From: Chloroflexota bacterium
Lineage (GTDB): Bacteria; Chloroflexota; UBA6077; SHYK01
DNA: 40,089 bases
Reading direction: 5' to 3'
Assembly (NCBI GenBank): GCA_016844585.1
Contig: JAERMM010000002.1
Span: 1 to 40,089, forward strand
Every line of letters starts with the position of its first letter. Position 1 is the stretch's first letter. A program made the position numbers and the translations under genes. Positions 15,494-24,063 of the stretch are shown here, in pieces. A model generated the notes under the pieces. The model ran no database searches. It was not told the DNA's origin and worked only from the letters and a program-made list of their open reading frames with translations.

Positions 15494-17770
15494 TCACGGC
15501 AGATCCGGCGGTGAGACGTCGATCTCCGTGTTGTAGTCGAAGAATGTCGCCGTCATGTAGTGCCCGGGCGCGAGCATGCGTTCGCGCGAGATTCGAAACG
15601 TCTCGAGATCGATCCACAGCGTATATCGCACACTCTGGCTGTCGGCGAAGGTGACGGCAAAATTCGGACGTCTGTCTACGTCTTCGATACCAAGAAGCCG
15701 TGCGTTGCTGGCAAGCTGGGAAAAGCTGTACGCGGGCCAGCGGAAGCCCCGTGGGTCAGGCCATGGCTCGGCGTGCCATTCCCCGTCGCGTCGTTCAAAC
15801 CGCTGCGCCAGGGCTGCGATCAGCAAGGTCCCCGACGAGTCCTGGGCTTCCATGCGGTCTGGCGCCACGTAGGCATAGGTGGCGTCCGACGGTCCGTTAG
15901 GGCCGCCCTCGATGACTTGGCGCTCTCGAAGGCTCGTCAGCGTGTTCATCGCCGCGTCTGCGCGGGCCACGATGTCCCTGGCGCCGGCCGCGGGCAGACT
16001 GAACGTAAAGGTGGCGAACTCTTCGGCCGATGCAGGCTGTTTGACCCCGACCATCAGGTTCCAGCGTCCGGGTCCCGCGTTGAGAACCAGTCGATAGCGC
16101 CCGGACTCCGCTTTTCGAGCCAGAAGCGGCCGCTCCGACAGCGGCAGACCGTCGAGATTCGCACGCACTTCAACGACCGCGTCATCGACCGGGCGGGCGA
16201 CGCTATCGATCACTTCAATTGTTAGGGTCGAGTCTCCCGGCTGTGGGGGGGTCAGAGTGATTGACACCAGATAGTTGGCGGCGTTGCCTGAAAGCGAGAG
16301 CGTGTCGTTCGTCGAGCCTGGTTCGGGAGTCGTTGCGAACACAGTTGCTTCGCGAGCCTGGATGACCGCGCGGGCAGGTGACAGGCTGACGAGCAGCCCT
16401 ACAGCGCCGAGTACCGCCACGCCGCCTACGGCTTCGGCCAACAGCGTGGCTCCGATCCGACCCTGTCGGAGCGGAGGATGTCCGCCCCGCCCGATCGTGT
16501 CGGGAACGCGCCGCAGCCGGGCGAAATGCCAGGCGCCGAGGGCCAGCGCGACGCTCACGATGCCCAGCTTGGCAAGCAACGTCATGCCGTACTCCGTATC
16601 CGTCAGCTGGGACGGCGACGGCACGTTGGTCCAGGCGCCGTAGAGCCCCGTCGCCAACAGAATCGCGCCGGTCACCGCGGCGGGAATCGTGAACCTGCGC
16701 GCGAGCAGGAGCGCCGTGGGCCGATTGTGGCTGGGCGATAGCGCCTGAATGGCTAGATGCAGTAGTCCGCCAACCCAGATCACGGCGCAAGTCAGGTGTA
16801 TCCAATCGATTGCGACCGAGACTGGCACCGGGTCGGCGATGCCTGCGTGGCCGGCGAGCGACATGGTCGCCAGAATTGTTCCGCCGACCACAGCGGACGC
16901 CTTCCACCAGATGTCACTCCGAAGCGCTTCATTTCCTGGGCGCTCACCCCGTGTATTGTTCGCAACTGATTCGACTCGTGCGAGTGATGCTCCGAGCGTG
17001 CTCAGCAGGATCATGCGTGCCATCCAGAGTTGGCCATGACGGGAGAAGAAGAGGACGTCGGGAAGCCGCGACAAGTCGGGCCAGCCCGCCCCGGCATCGA
17101 GCGCCTGCGCAAAAATGCCCACCACTGACGCGGCGAGAAATACAGAAAAAGCTCCCCAGCAGGTCTCGGTCACTCGATCTTCCGAGACGTCCAGTTGTGT
17201 CGAGAACGATGGGTTGACCCGTCTAAAGGGTGCGATTACCAGGACCCGGAAAAAGATCCCGCCGATCAGGCCCGACGCTGCGACGAGGGTGATCCAGCGT
17301 ATCAGCGCCTCTGGCAGAGGGTTCCGTCCCACGTCGGGCGCGATACTGCCGGACGCCGGCCGACCCACACCAAACTGGAAGCTGCCCGCGACCAGGTGTC
17401 CGTCGAATCCCATCGCGCGCCAGCGAACCGCGTACCCGCCAGCCCCCAGGATGCCGAGGCCGGTGCGGATCTGGCGGCCATTCTCGAGGCGCGTTGTATC
17501 TCCGCGGTCGACCCGCTGCCCTGCCTCTGAATACACAGTGACGTCCAGAAAGCGCGCCTCGACGGGCTCCGTGAAGGTGATCGTCAGAGCCTCCGGCGCG
17601 GTCTGTACCACAGAATTGGCCGGTGGGTCAGATCGAAGGTACTCGGCGTGCGCGCTGGCAAGCGCCGGTGTGAGCAGGACGAGGAGAAGCGCGGTCAGGA
17701 GCCCGATTCGCCAGGACAGAGCTTCGGGCTTACGAGTCGGGCGCGGCGTGTTCCCATCCGACGGAAGCAA
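15494..17770 (-). CDS. CopC-CopD fusion membrane protein with C-terminal extracytoplasmic domains
   Basis: A copper-resistance-type fusion, about 758 residues. After a signal peptide ending near ALASA the mature protein begins HAEYLRSDPPA, the CopC domain; its N-terminal His is a classic Cu(II) ligand, and a second His lies in FDGHLVAGSF. A CopD-like membrane domain follows with about eight helices, including the conserved WIHLTCAVIWVGGLLHL. The C-terminal third has an Ig-like FixH/YtkA-type domain and then a domain resembling LolA/LppX lipoprotein carriers. It probably moves or buffers copper; the job of the last domains is unknown. The start is uncertain: no ATG lies near the signal peptide, and TTG 17770, overlapping the DUF2085 gene by 41 bases, is the best choice. 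A frame open to 17911 adds unlikely sequence. Confidence 0.85.
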   Translation of the reverse strand: MLPSDGNTPRPTRKPEALSWRIGLLTALLLVLLTPALASAHAEYLRSDPPANSVVQTAPEALTITFTEPVEARFLDVTVYSEAGQRVDRGDTTRLENGRQIRTGLGILGAGGYAVRWRAMGFDGHLVAGSFQFGVGRPASGSIAPDVGRNPLPEALIRWITLVAASGLIGGIFFRVLVIAPFRRVNPSFSTQLDVSEDRVTETCWGAFSVFLAASVVGIFAQALDAGAGWPDLSRLPDVLFFSRHGQLWMARMILLSTLGASLARVESVANNTRGERPGNEALRSDIWWKASAVVGGTILATMSLAGHAGIADPVPVSVAIDWIHLTCAVIWVGGLLHLAIQALSPSHNRPTALLLARRFTIPAAVTGAILLATGLYGAWTNVPSPSQLTDTEYGMTLLAKLGIVSVALALGAWHFARLRRVPDTIGRGGHPPLRQGRIGATLLAEAVGGVAVLGAVGLLVSLSPARAVIQAREATVFATTPEPGSTNDTLSLSGNAANYLVSITLTPPQPGDSTLTIEVIDSVARPVDDAVVEVRANLDGLPLSERPLLARKAESGRYRLVLNAGPGRWNLMVGVKQPASAEEFATFTFSLPAAGARDIVARADAAMNTLTSLRERQVIEGGPNGPSDATYAYVAPDRMEAQDSSGTLLIAALAQRFERRDGEWHAEPWPDPRGFRWPAYSFSQLASNARLLGIEDVDRRPNFAVTFADSQSVRYTLWIDLETFRISRERMLAPGHYMTATFFDYNTEIDVSPPDLP

Positions 17771-18407
17771 GAATCGTTTGATTGGCGAGGATGTCGAGGT
17801 ACGGGAATAGCAGCCAGACGGTGGCGATCCCGGTGATAGCGCCGGTCGAAACCCGCAGCTCCCAGGTGCTCTCTCGCCAGCTGGGAAGCTGTGTGAAGCC
17901 GTCGAGCGCAATAGGAATCAGAAGCAGGAGGTAGAGGAGAACCGACGGTGGAGACAGCCGCGGCCGCAGGCGCGAATAAACGGAGCCCATTAAGAGTGCC
18001 GAAGCGAATATTGCGAGGTCCCGCTCGCAGAGAGCCATTTTGAAGCCGGTGGCGTCATTCCCTACGAAGGTCCAGATCTCGGCCGGGCCGGCGATCGCCG
18101 CGATGGCCTGCGCGTCATAGGTCGCCGATGGCCCGAACAGGAAGAATGCCCGGAATGGCCACTGGTGGCAGATCGCGTAGTACGCCTGGTAGATAGGAGA
18201 TGCTTCCGCGACAAGGCCGACCGATCCCAGCAAGGGCGCCACAATTGACAGAACGATAACAGCGGCTAGCCCCATGTTGGCCAGCGCAAGCCAATGGCGT
18301 GCGACGCCGACCTGCGCTACGTCCAGCGCGCGGTTTGCTCGGAGGTTCAGGCCGGTCCGCAGCGGCGTGAAGGGCCTCATCGACTTATCTGGGCTGCGCA
18401 GCGACAC
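17730..18407 (-). CDS. DUF2085 family membrane protein
   Basis: A 225-residue membrane protein with about five predicted helices. It carries the family's conserved YAICHQWPFRAFF motif near residue 76 and CERD near residue 127, so a His/Cys pair could bind metal. Function is unknown. It overlaps the downstream CopC-CopD gene by about 41 bases and is surely co-transcribed with it, which suggests a link to copper handling, but this is context only. The ATG at 18407 opens the operon; a divergent promoter region lies upstream. Confidence 0.85.
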   Translation of the reverse strand: MSLRSPDKSMRPFTPLRTGLNLRANRALDVAQVGVARHWLALANMGLAAVIVLSIVAPLLGSVGLVAEASPIYQAYYAICHQWPFRAFFLFGPSATYDAQAIAAIAGPAEIWTFVGNDATGFKMALCERDLAIFASALLMGSVYSRLRPRLSPPSVLLYLLLLIPIALDGFTQLPSWRESTWELRVSTGAITGIATVWLLFPYLDILANQTILASVGWEHAAPDS

Positions 18408-18487
18408 GAAGCTCTCCGTAGGCCTGCCTGCTGCGCGGTGATCCGCATCGCAGCTCGACCGTGGGGAACGCTACTATAGCACCGGCT

Positions 18488-18516
18488 TTGACAGCCCAGT
18501 GACGCCGGGGTATAAA
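18488..18516 (+). promoter_or_regulatory. Sigma-70 promoter of the ABC/GldG operon
   Basis: A perfect TTGACA is followed after exactly 17 bases by TATAAA, the best housekeeping promoter match in the window. Transcription would start near 18523 and leave an untranslated leader of about 170 bases before the ABC ATPase start at 18695. The leader shows no recognisable riboswitch or attenuator. Confidence 0.75.
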
Positions 18517-18694
18517 CATCAGCGTCCCCTTCGGAAGTTGTCGGCTCCGGCGCGCCCATCGGCCGGCGACTAAGCGGGGCCGGCACGAAGCGTCAAGTCG
18601 CCCGTTCGAGCATCCGGACGGTCGCGGCGCGGCGTACTAGGTCTGTAAAGGTCCGTCGGGCCAAATTCCCCAGTGTAGGTGAGCAACAAACCTC

Positions 18695-19636
18695 GTGATC
18701 ACAGTCGAGCACCTTACAAAACACTATGGCCGCGTCGCCGCGGTGGATGACATTTCATTCGAGGTACCCAAGGGCGAGATCCTCGGGTTCCTTGGGCCTA
18801 ATGGCGCCGGCAAGACAACCACCATGCGCATACTCACTGGATTCATGCCACCCACCGGTGGCGTCGCGACCGTTGCGGGATACGACATTTTCAAGCAGTC
18901 GCTCGAGGCGCGGCGCCACATCGGCTACTTACCAGAGACGGTGCCGCTGTACCCGGAGATGACGCCGCGAAGCTACCTGCATTTCGTCGGCAAGATCCGC
19001 GGAATGGATTCCAACCTCCGTCGTGCTCGAATCTCTGACGTTGCCGAAAAGTGCAAGATCGAAGACATGCTGGATCGCCATATCGGGAAGCTCTCGAAAG
19101 GGTATCGCCAGCGCGTCGGTCTCGCTCAGGCGCTCCTGGGTAACCCGGACGTGCTGATCCTGGACGAGCCAACGGTTGGCCTCGATCCACGCCAGATCAT
19201 CGAGACGCGACAGGTGATCCGAGACCTTGGCGGTGAGCATACGGTCATCCTCAGTACGCACATCCTGCCTGAGGTGTCGATGACCTGTGAGCGCGTGGTC
19301 ATCATCAACCGTGGAAAGGTCGCCGCGATCGACACGCCCGCGAATCTGCAGCGTCGCATGCGGGGGACCGATGAGGTTGAGGTCGAGGTCCGAGGGCCGT
19401 CCGAGGCCGTCAGAGCCGCCCTCGAATCTATCCCGGATGTGGTTTCCGTCAATGAGCGGGACAACGGCGCTGAGACGTGCATCTTCGAGGTCGGATGCTC
19501 GGTCGGCATGGATGTCCGTGAGAGCATCGCCAGGACGATCGTTCAGCGCGGCTGGGGCCTGCGAGAGCTGCGGCCAACGGCGGTGAGCCTGGAGGAGATT
19601 TTCGTCCAGCTCGTCACCGCGGAGCCGGGCACATGA
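18695..19636 (+). CDS. ABC transporter ATP-binding protein, GldA-like
   Basis: This 313-residue ATPase drives the membrane subunit encoded next. It has Walker A GPNGAGKTT near residue 35, the signature LSKGYRQRVGLAQA near residue 133, Walker B VLILDEPT and the H-loop STHIL, plus a C-terminal extension of about 90 residues usual in the GldA/NatA group. GTG 18695 starts the gene at the first family residue (MITVEHLTKHYG). Together with the following permease, GldG-like and DUF4340 proteins it matches a cluster that is common in many bacteria and related to the gliding-motility proteins GldA/F/G of Bacteroidota. Gliding is not implied here; the substrate is unknown. Confidence 0.9.
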   Translation: MITVEHLTKHYGRVAAVDDISFEVPKGEILGFLGPNGAGKTTTMRILTGFMPPTGGVATVAGYDIFKQSLEARRHIGYLPETVPLYPEMTPRSYLHFVGKIRGMDSNLRRARISDVAEKCKIEDMLDRHIGKLSKGYRQRVGLAQALLGNPDVLILDEPTVGLDPRQIIETRQVIRDLGGEHTVILSTHILPEVSMTCERVVIINRGKVAAIDTPANLQRRMRGTDEVEVEVRGPSEAVRAALESIPDVVSVNERDNGAETCIFEVGCSVGMDVRESIARTIVQRGWGLRELRPTAVSLEEIFVQLVTAEPGT

Positions 19637-20346
19637 TCCGAAATGTCCTTGCCGTCGCTGAAAGGGAAGTGAAGTCATATTTCGCTTCGCCTGTAGCGTG
19701 GGTTGTGACGGCGTTCTTCATCGCCATCTGGGGATTTCTCTTCGCCGCCATCTTGAGCGGCAGCCGCGAGGCGAACATTCGCCCGCTGCTGAGCAATTTC
19801 AGCGTCACCTTCCTCTTTCTGGCTCCGCTGCTGACCATGCGGCTCATCGCCGAGGAGGCCCGCTCTGGCACGCTGGAGGTGCTCTTGACGCAGCCCTTGC
19901 GTGAGGTGGAGTTGGTTTTGGGCAAGTACCTGGGCAGCGTGGCGTTCCTCGTGTTCATGCTCGTAATGTCCCTGTACTTCCCGACCATCCTGCTGATATT
20001 CGGCAACCCGGATAAGGGACCGTTGTACGGCGGCTATCTCGGGGTCTTGCTGCAGGGGATGTCCTTCCTGGCGATTGGACTCCTTGCCTCGTCGCTCACA
20101 CAGAATCAGATCATTTCAGTCGCGGTCACGTTTGTGGCTTTGCTCTTATTCTGGTTGAGCGACGCCTTCTCGCGTCTGCTGAGCGGGCCGGTTGCGCAAG
20201 TTGCACAGTACGTCAGCATCACGAAGCGGTTCGAAGACATGCCGCAGGGAGTCATCGACACGAAGGACCTCGTCTTCTTCCTCACAGTCATCATCGGGTG
20301 TCTCTTCATAACGACCCAGATCGTCGCGGCGAGGCGGTGGCGATGA
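19633..20346 (+). CDS. ABC-2 type permease, GldF-like
   Basis: The 237-residue membrane subunit has about six helices and the pattern EEARSGTLEVLLTQPLRE near residue 75, typical of ABC-2 exporters. The start ATG overlaps the ATPase stop by four bases (ATGA), and the gene overlaps its GldG-like successor in the same way, so the three are translationally coupled. Substrate unknown. Confidence 0.9.
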   Translation: MIRNVLAVAEREVKSYFASPVAWVVTAFFIAIWGFLFAAILSGSREANIRPLLSNFSVTFLFLAPLLTMRLIAEEARSGTLEVLLTQPLREVELVLGKYLGSVAFLVFMLVMSLYFPTILLIFGNPDKGPLYGGYLGVLLQGMSFLAIGLLASSLTQNQIISVAVTFVALLLFWLSDAFSRLLSGPVAQVAQYVSITKRFEDMPQGVIDTKDLVFFLTVIIGCLFITTQIVAARRWR

Positions 20347-21914
20347 CCATCCTGGAGCGGATCCAGGGGCCGTTTGCGGCTCTTGGCGGCGTCGCCTTCC
20401 TCATCGCGCTAGCGGTGGCAATGGTCCAGGGTGAGGTGACCGGCGTCGCCCGAATTGTCCTCGCGGTGGCTCTCCTCCTTTTCGGCGGCGCGGTAGCCAT
20501 CGATCCCCAGCGTGCGTTCCAGGCGCTAATCCGTCGTGAGTCGCGTTATGGCTCTAACGCCACCTTGCTGACGGTCGCCTTCATCGGCATTCTCGTGATC
20601 GCCAATGTGCTGGCTATTCGCTTCCACTACCGGTGGGACCTGACCGCGCAGCGCGATTTCTCGCTTTCCGAATCAACTCTGAAGATTCTGAGCGAAATGC
20701 CACAGCCCGTCCACGCAACGGCCTATTTCTCTGGAGGCCTGGCTGACCGCGCCAAAACGGAGCAACTCCTGAAAGAGTACGAAGCGCGCTCGGGCGGCAA
20801 ACTGACGTGGGAGGTCGTCGACACCTTCAGCGAGCCAGGACGGGCTCGCGCAGCAGGAGTGAACGTCGACGGGACGACGAAGTTCCGTATGGGCGACCGG
20901 GTACAGGACACCATCACGCCGGACGAGGCGCACCTGACAACAGCGCTCATCAAGCTGGTCAACCCGACGCCGCTGAAGGTGTACTTCATCACCGGTCATG
21001 GCGAGCGCGAGCTGGACAAATTCGACGAGTCTGGCTACTCAGAGCTGAAGACCCAGGTGCAGGCTGACAACTACGTTGTTGAGCCAGTGAACCTGCTTGC
21101 CACCCGCCAGGTTCCAGCGGACGCGGCGGCGATCATCATCGCGGCCCCAAAGTCACCCTACGTCGATGATGAGCTGGCGGCGATCAATAGGTATCTCGAT
21201 GCCAAAGGCCGACTGATCCTCATGGTTGATCCCCTGCAGCCTCAGGCCAACGTCGATCAGATCATCAAGCGGTGGGATCTGACCATTGGCCAGGGCGTTG
21301 CAATCGACGCGGTCAGTTCGTTGCCGCAGGATCCGACCACGATTCTTGTGCAAAGGTATGGGCTTAGCCCGATTGTGAAGGATCTCGCCGCGTTCACGGT
21401 TCTCCCGTTTGTGACCAGCGTGGACATCCCGAACCTGATCAAACGTAGTGTCGACGTCAGCGCTCTGGCCATGACGGTAAACGATCGTTCCTGGCTCGAG
21501 ACGGACATCGCCACTGCGTTGAGATTTGACGAAGGTGTCGACAAGAGGGGTCCGCTGACGCTCGCCGTCAGCGTCGAGGAGGTTGAGAACCCGCCGGCCC
21601 AAGACGAGCAGCCGTTGCCCGGATTCACCGATCCGAACAAGCGCGTGAAGAATCGCGCCGTCATCATCGGCACGTCGGAGCTGGTTACGAACGGTCTGAT
21701 CAAGCAGCCCTTTGGCAACCGCGACTTCTTCTTGAACTCGCTCAACTGGGTGACGCAGACGGACCAGCTCATTACCACCCGCCCTCGCATCGAGGAGCGC
21801 CGCTCCTTGTTTCTCACACCGCAGCAGAGCAACTTCGTCTCGTTCTCCAGCTTCCTCTTTTTCCCCCTGATCATCCTCGGTATAGGCGGCGTCATCTGGT
21901 GGACTCGCCGCTGA
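20343..21914 (+). CDS. GldG-like ABC transporter auxiliary protein
   Basis: This 523-residue protein has two N-terminal transmembrane helices (about 11-45), a third near residues 74-92, a large extracytoplasmic region starting with the typical WDLTAQRDFSLSESTLKIL, and a C-terminal helix ending WWTRR. A conserved ITGHGERELD motif falls in the GldG/ABC_transp_aux domain. Relatives act with GldA/GldF-type ATPase and permease, probably as a periplasmic-side partner. ATG 20343 overlaps the permease stop (ATGA); an in-frame start at 20298 would lie inside the permease gene and is less likely. The role in this organism is unknown. Confidence 0.87.
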   Translation: MTILERIQGPFAALGGVAFLIALAVAMVQGEVTGVARIVLAVALLLFGGAVAIDPQRAFQALIRRESRYGSNATLLTVAFIGILVIANVLAIRFHYRWDLTAQRDFSLSESTLKILSEMPQPVHATAYFSGGLADRAKTEQLLKEYEARSGGKLTWEVVDTFSEPGRARAAGVNVDGTTKFRMGDRVQDTITPDEAHLTTALIKLVNPTPLKVYFITGHGERELDKFDESGYSELKTQVQADNYVVEPVNLLATRQVPADAAAIIIAAPKSPYVDDELAAINRYLDAKGRLILMVDPLQPQANVDQIIKRWDLTIGQGVAIDAVSSLPQDPTTILVQRYGLSPIVKDLAAFTVLPFVTSVDIPNLIKRSVDVSALAMTVNDRSWLETDIATALRFDEGVDKRGPLTLAVSVEEVENPPAQDEQPLPGFTDPNKRVKNRAVIIGTSELVTNGLIKQPFGNRDFFLNSLNWVTQTDQLITTRPRIEERRSLFLTPQQSNFVSFSSFLFFPLIILGIGGVIWWTRR

Positions 21915-21915
21915 T

Positions 21916-22554
21916 ATGGCGCGAACCACCATCGGAATGGTTGCAGTCTTCGCGCTTCTGGCCGTGGGGGTCTGGGTCCTTCAGACGACAAACCCGCCCG
22001 CTCCTGCGAATGCCACGATCTATGTGCTCGACCTCAAGGACTCTGATGTACAGCGGCTGGTGGTGACCACAGCAGCCGGCACGACGAGCTTCGAGCGAGC
22101 GGAGCCAGTGGGCTGGAAGTTTGCGGAAACCGGCGAGCAGGCGGACCTCAGCCGCGTCAGCAGCGTCGTAAATCGGCTCGCGAAGCTACGCACCTCCGCC
22201 AAGGTCGGCGAAGGCTTCGCGGATCTGTCTCCCTACGGCATGGCGCCCCCAGTGAACGTTGCTACGCTCGTGATGAAGGACGGGAGCAGCCCGCGCATTT
22301 TCATTGGATCCAAGACCGTGAACGACGCCTCGTATTACGCCATGGCCGAGGGAGGGACGACGCTCTACACCGTAAATACGTTGGTGGTGGGCGACCTGGA
22401 GAAACTCGTCACCGATCCGCCCCGTCCCACCCCTACTCCCGAGGGCACCGCCACCGCGACGACAACCCTGACGCCAAGGCCTGCCGCTGGCACACCCGAG
22501 CCGACGGCCGTCCCCACCGCCACGATCGGGCTTCCGTCCCTCTCTGCTCCATAG
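21916..22554 (+). CDS. DUF4340 domain protein
   Basis: A 212-residue protein with one N-terminal membrane helix (about 5-24), a DUF4340 beta-rich domain (about 35-170; conserved WKFAETGEQADLSRVSSVVNRLAKL) and a Thr/Pro-rich tail. DUF4340 genes regularly follow GldG-like genes, so it is probably an extracytoplasmic part of the same ABC system. It begins one base after the GldG-like stop and ends directly against the endonuclease III start. Confidence 0.85.
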   Translation: MARTTIGMVAVFALLAVGVWVLQTTNPPAPANATIYVLDLKDSDVQRLVVTTAAGTTSFERAEPVGWKFAETGEQADLSRVSSVVNRLAKLRTSAKVGEGFADLSPYGMAPPVNVATLVMKDGSSPRIFIGSKTVNDASYYAMAEGGTTLYTVNTLVVGDLEKLVTDPPRPTPTPEGTATATTTLTPRPAAGTPEPTAVPTATIGLPSLSAP

Positions 22555-23283
22555 GTGACAGCGGACCGGTCACCAGGGCTCGCACTAGCAGTCTTCCACG
22601 AGCTTCTCGACCATCAGGGCGACCCACCGCCGCGTCCTCTTCAGGATCCGCTCTCCGAGCTGATTCAAACCGTCCTGTCCCAAAACACTGCCGACGTGAA
22701 CTCGGACCGAGCCTACACAAGCCTGATGGCGAGATTCGGCGGCGATTGGGAGGCTGTGGCCGGAGCGCCTGTCATCCAGGTTGCTGATGCCATCCGAATC
22801 GGCGGCCTGGCCGACATCAAAGCGGCTCGGATCCAGTCGATCCTTCACGAGATCAAGGACCGTCTCGGCGAGCTGGATCTGTCATTCCTCCACGACGCCT
22901 CGCTGGATGACGGGCGGACATTCCTCCGCTCGCTCGGAGGCGTTGGGCCCAAGACGGCTGCCTGCGTTCTCTTGTTCGCCTGTGGAAAGCCGGCGCTACC
23001 GGTTGACACTCACGTTCATCGAGTCAGCCTACGCCTTGGATTGGTTCCTCCGAAGGCCACAGCCGAGCGAGCGCACGAGCTGCTGGAAGCGCTGATCCCG
23101 GCAGATCTCGTGTATGCATTCCACATGCTGTTGATCCGCCACGGCCGAGAGATCTGCAAGGCCAGCAGGCCGCGTTGCGAGCAGTGTTCGGCTGCCGCGC
23201 TGTGTCTGTTTCCGGACAAGACGTCTTCTGCAGCGCCTGGCGCCAGGTCACGTCACCGCACGACGGCCGAGGCCCGGACGTGA
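22555..23283 (+). CDS. nth: Endonuclease III family DNA glycosylase
   Basis: A base-excision-repair enzyme that removes oxidised pyrimidines and cuts abasic sites. The helix-hairpin-helix reads LRSLGGVGPKTAACVL with the catalytic Lys, and the catalytic Asp is in VDTHVHRV. The C-terminal 4Fe-4S cluster is intact with the C-x6-C-x2-C-x5-C spacing (ICKASRPRC, EQC, SAAALC). It has 242 residues, including a short unconserved tail. GTG 22555 follows the DUF4340 stop with no gap and the C-terminus overlaps the next start (GTGA), so it is co-transcribed with the ABC genes although its function is unrelated. Confidence 0.92.
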   Translation: MTADRSPGLALAVFHELLDHQGDPPPRPLQDPLSELIQTVLSQNTADVNSDRAYTSLMARFGGDWEAVAGAPVIQVADAIRIGGLADIKAARIQSILHEIKDRLGELDLSFLHDASLDDGRTFLRSLGGVGPKTAACVLLFACGKPALPVDTHVHRVSLRLGLVPPKATAERAHELLEALIPADLVYAFHMLLIRHGREICKASRPRCEQCSAAALCLFPDKTSSAAPGARSRHRTTAEART

Positions 23284-24047
23284 CCGGAGAGCTCGCAGCG
23301 GCGATTGCTGCCGCCCGGGCCGCTGGTCGCCTGCAACGCCGCCGATTCGGTCGGCGGGAATCATTTCAGCTCAAGGCGGACGACACACCCGTGACCGCGA
23401 CTGATCGGGATTCCGAAGATATGATACGTAAATTGCTCACGAACGCAGTGCCGGGTGGCGGGTTCCTCGGAGAGGAGAGCGGCGAGACCGCGCCCGAGGC
23501 GAACGTCGCCAGCCGGTGGATCGTCGACCCGCTCGATGGAACCAAGAAATTCGTTCGCGGCTTGCCGTTCTTCGGCCCCTGCATCGCTCTCGAAGTCGAC
23601 AGCGAACTCCAACTCGGCGTCATGCATCTGCCTGCGTTTAAGCAAACGATTTGGGCGGAACGGGGCGCTGGCGCGTTTCTCGATGGCGAACCGATCCATG
23701 TATCGGACCAGGGTCGCCTTGATCGCGCCTACGTCGTGTACTCGAGCGAGGCCGAGTTCATTCGACGTGGCTGGAGCTCAGCGCTGGAAAGGCTGATCGT
23801 CGGGAGCTATCACAATCCTGGGTTTCTGGACCTCTACTCGTACGCGATGCTTGCTTGCGGTCGAATCGATGCCATCATTAACATCGGTGAGTCGCCCTGG
23901 GACATTGCCGCGGCCCGTGTCATCGTGGAGGAGGCCGGCGGTCGTCTCACCGACTTTCAAGGGAACCCCACCGTTTATGCAGGTACCGCGGTGACGAGCA
24001 ACGGACACCTGCACGAACAGTTGCTCAGGATTCTTCGGGACCTCTAG
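23280..24047 (+). CDS. Inositol monophosphatase-family phosphatase, possibly histidinol-phosphatase (HisN-like)
   Basis: A Mg-dependent sugar-phosphatase-fold enzyme of 255 residues. It contains LGEESGE near residue 60, the metal-binding WIVDPLDGTKKFVRGLPFFG near residue 80, and ESPWDIAAARVIVEEAGG near residue 203. The DPLDGTKKFVRG form is seen in HisN-type histidinol-phosphatases as well as inositol phosphatases, so the natural substrate is open. GTG 23280 overlaps the nth stop; the frame continues upstream to 23175 but only through nth sequence. It ends 16 bases from the convergent M23 peptidase gene. Confidence 0.88.
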   Translation: MTGELAAAIAAARAAGRLQRRRFGRRESFQLKADDTPVTATDRDSEDMIRKLLTNAVPGGGFLGEESGETAPEANVASRWIVDPLDGTKKFVRGLPFFGPCIALEVDSELQLGVMHLPAFKQTIWAERGAGAFLDGEPIHVSDQGRLDRAYVVYSSEAEFIRRGWSSALERLIVGSYHNPGFLDLYSYAMLACGRIDAIINIGESPWDIAAARVIVEEAGGRLTDFQGNPTVYAGTAVTSNGHLHEQLLRILRDL

Positions 24048-24063
24048 CCGTCGGCCTTCGGGG

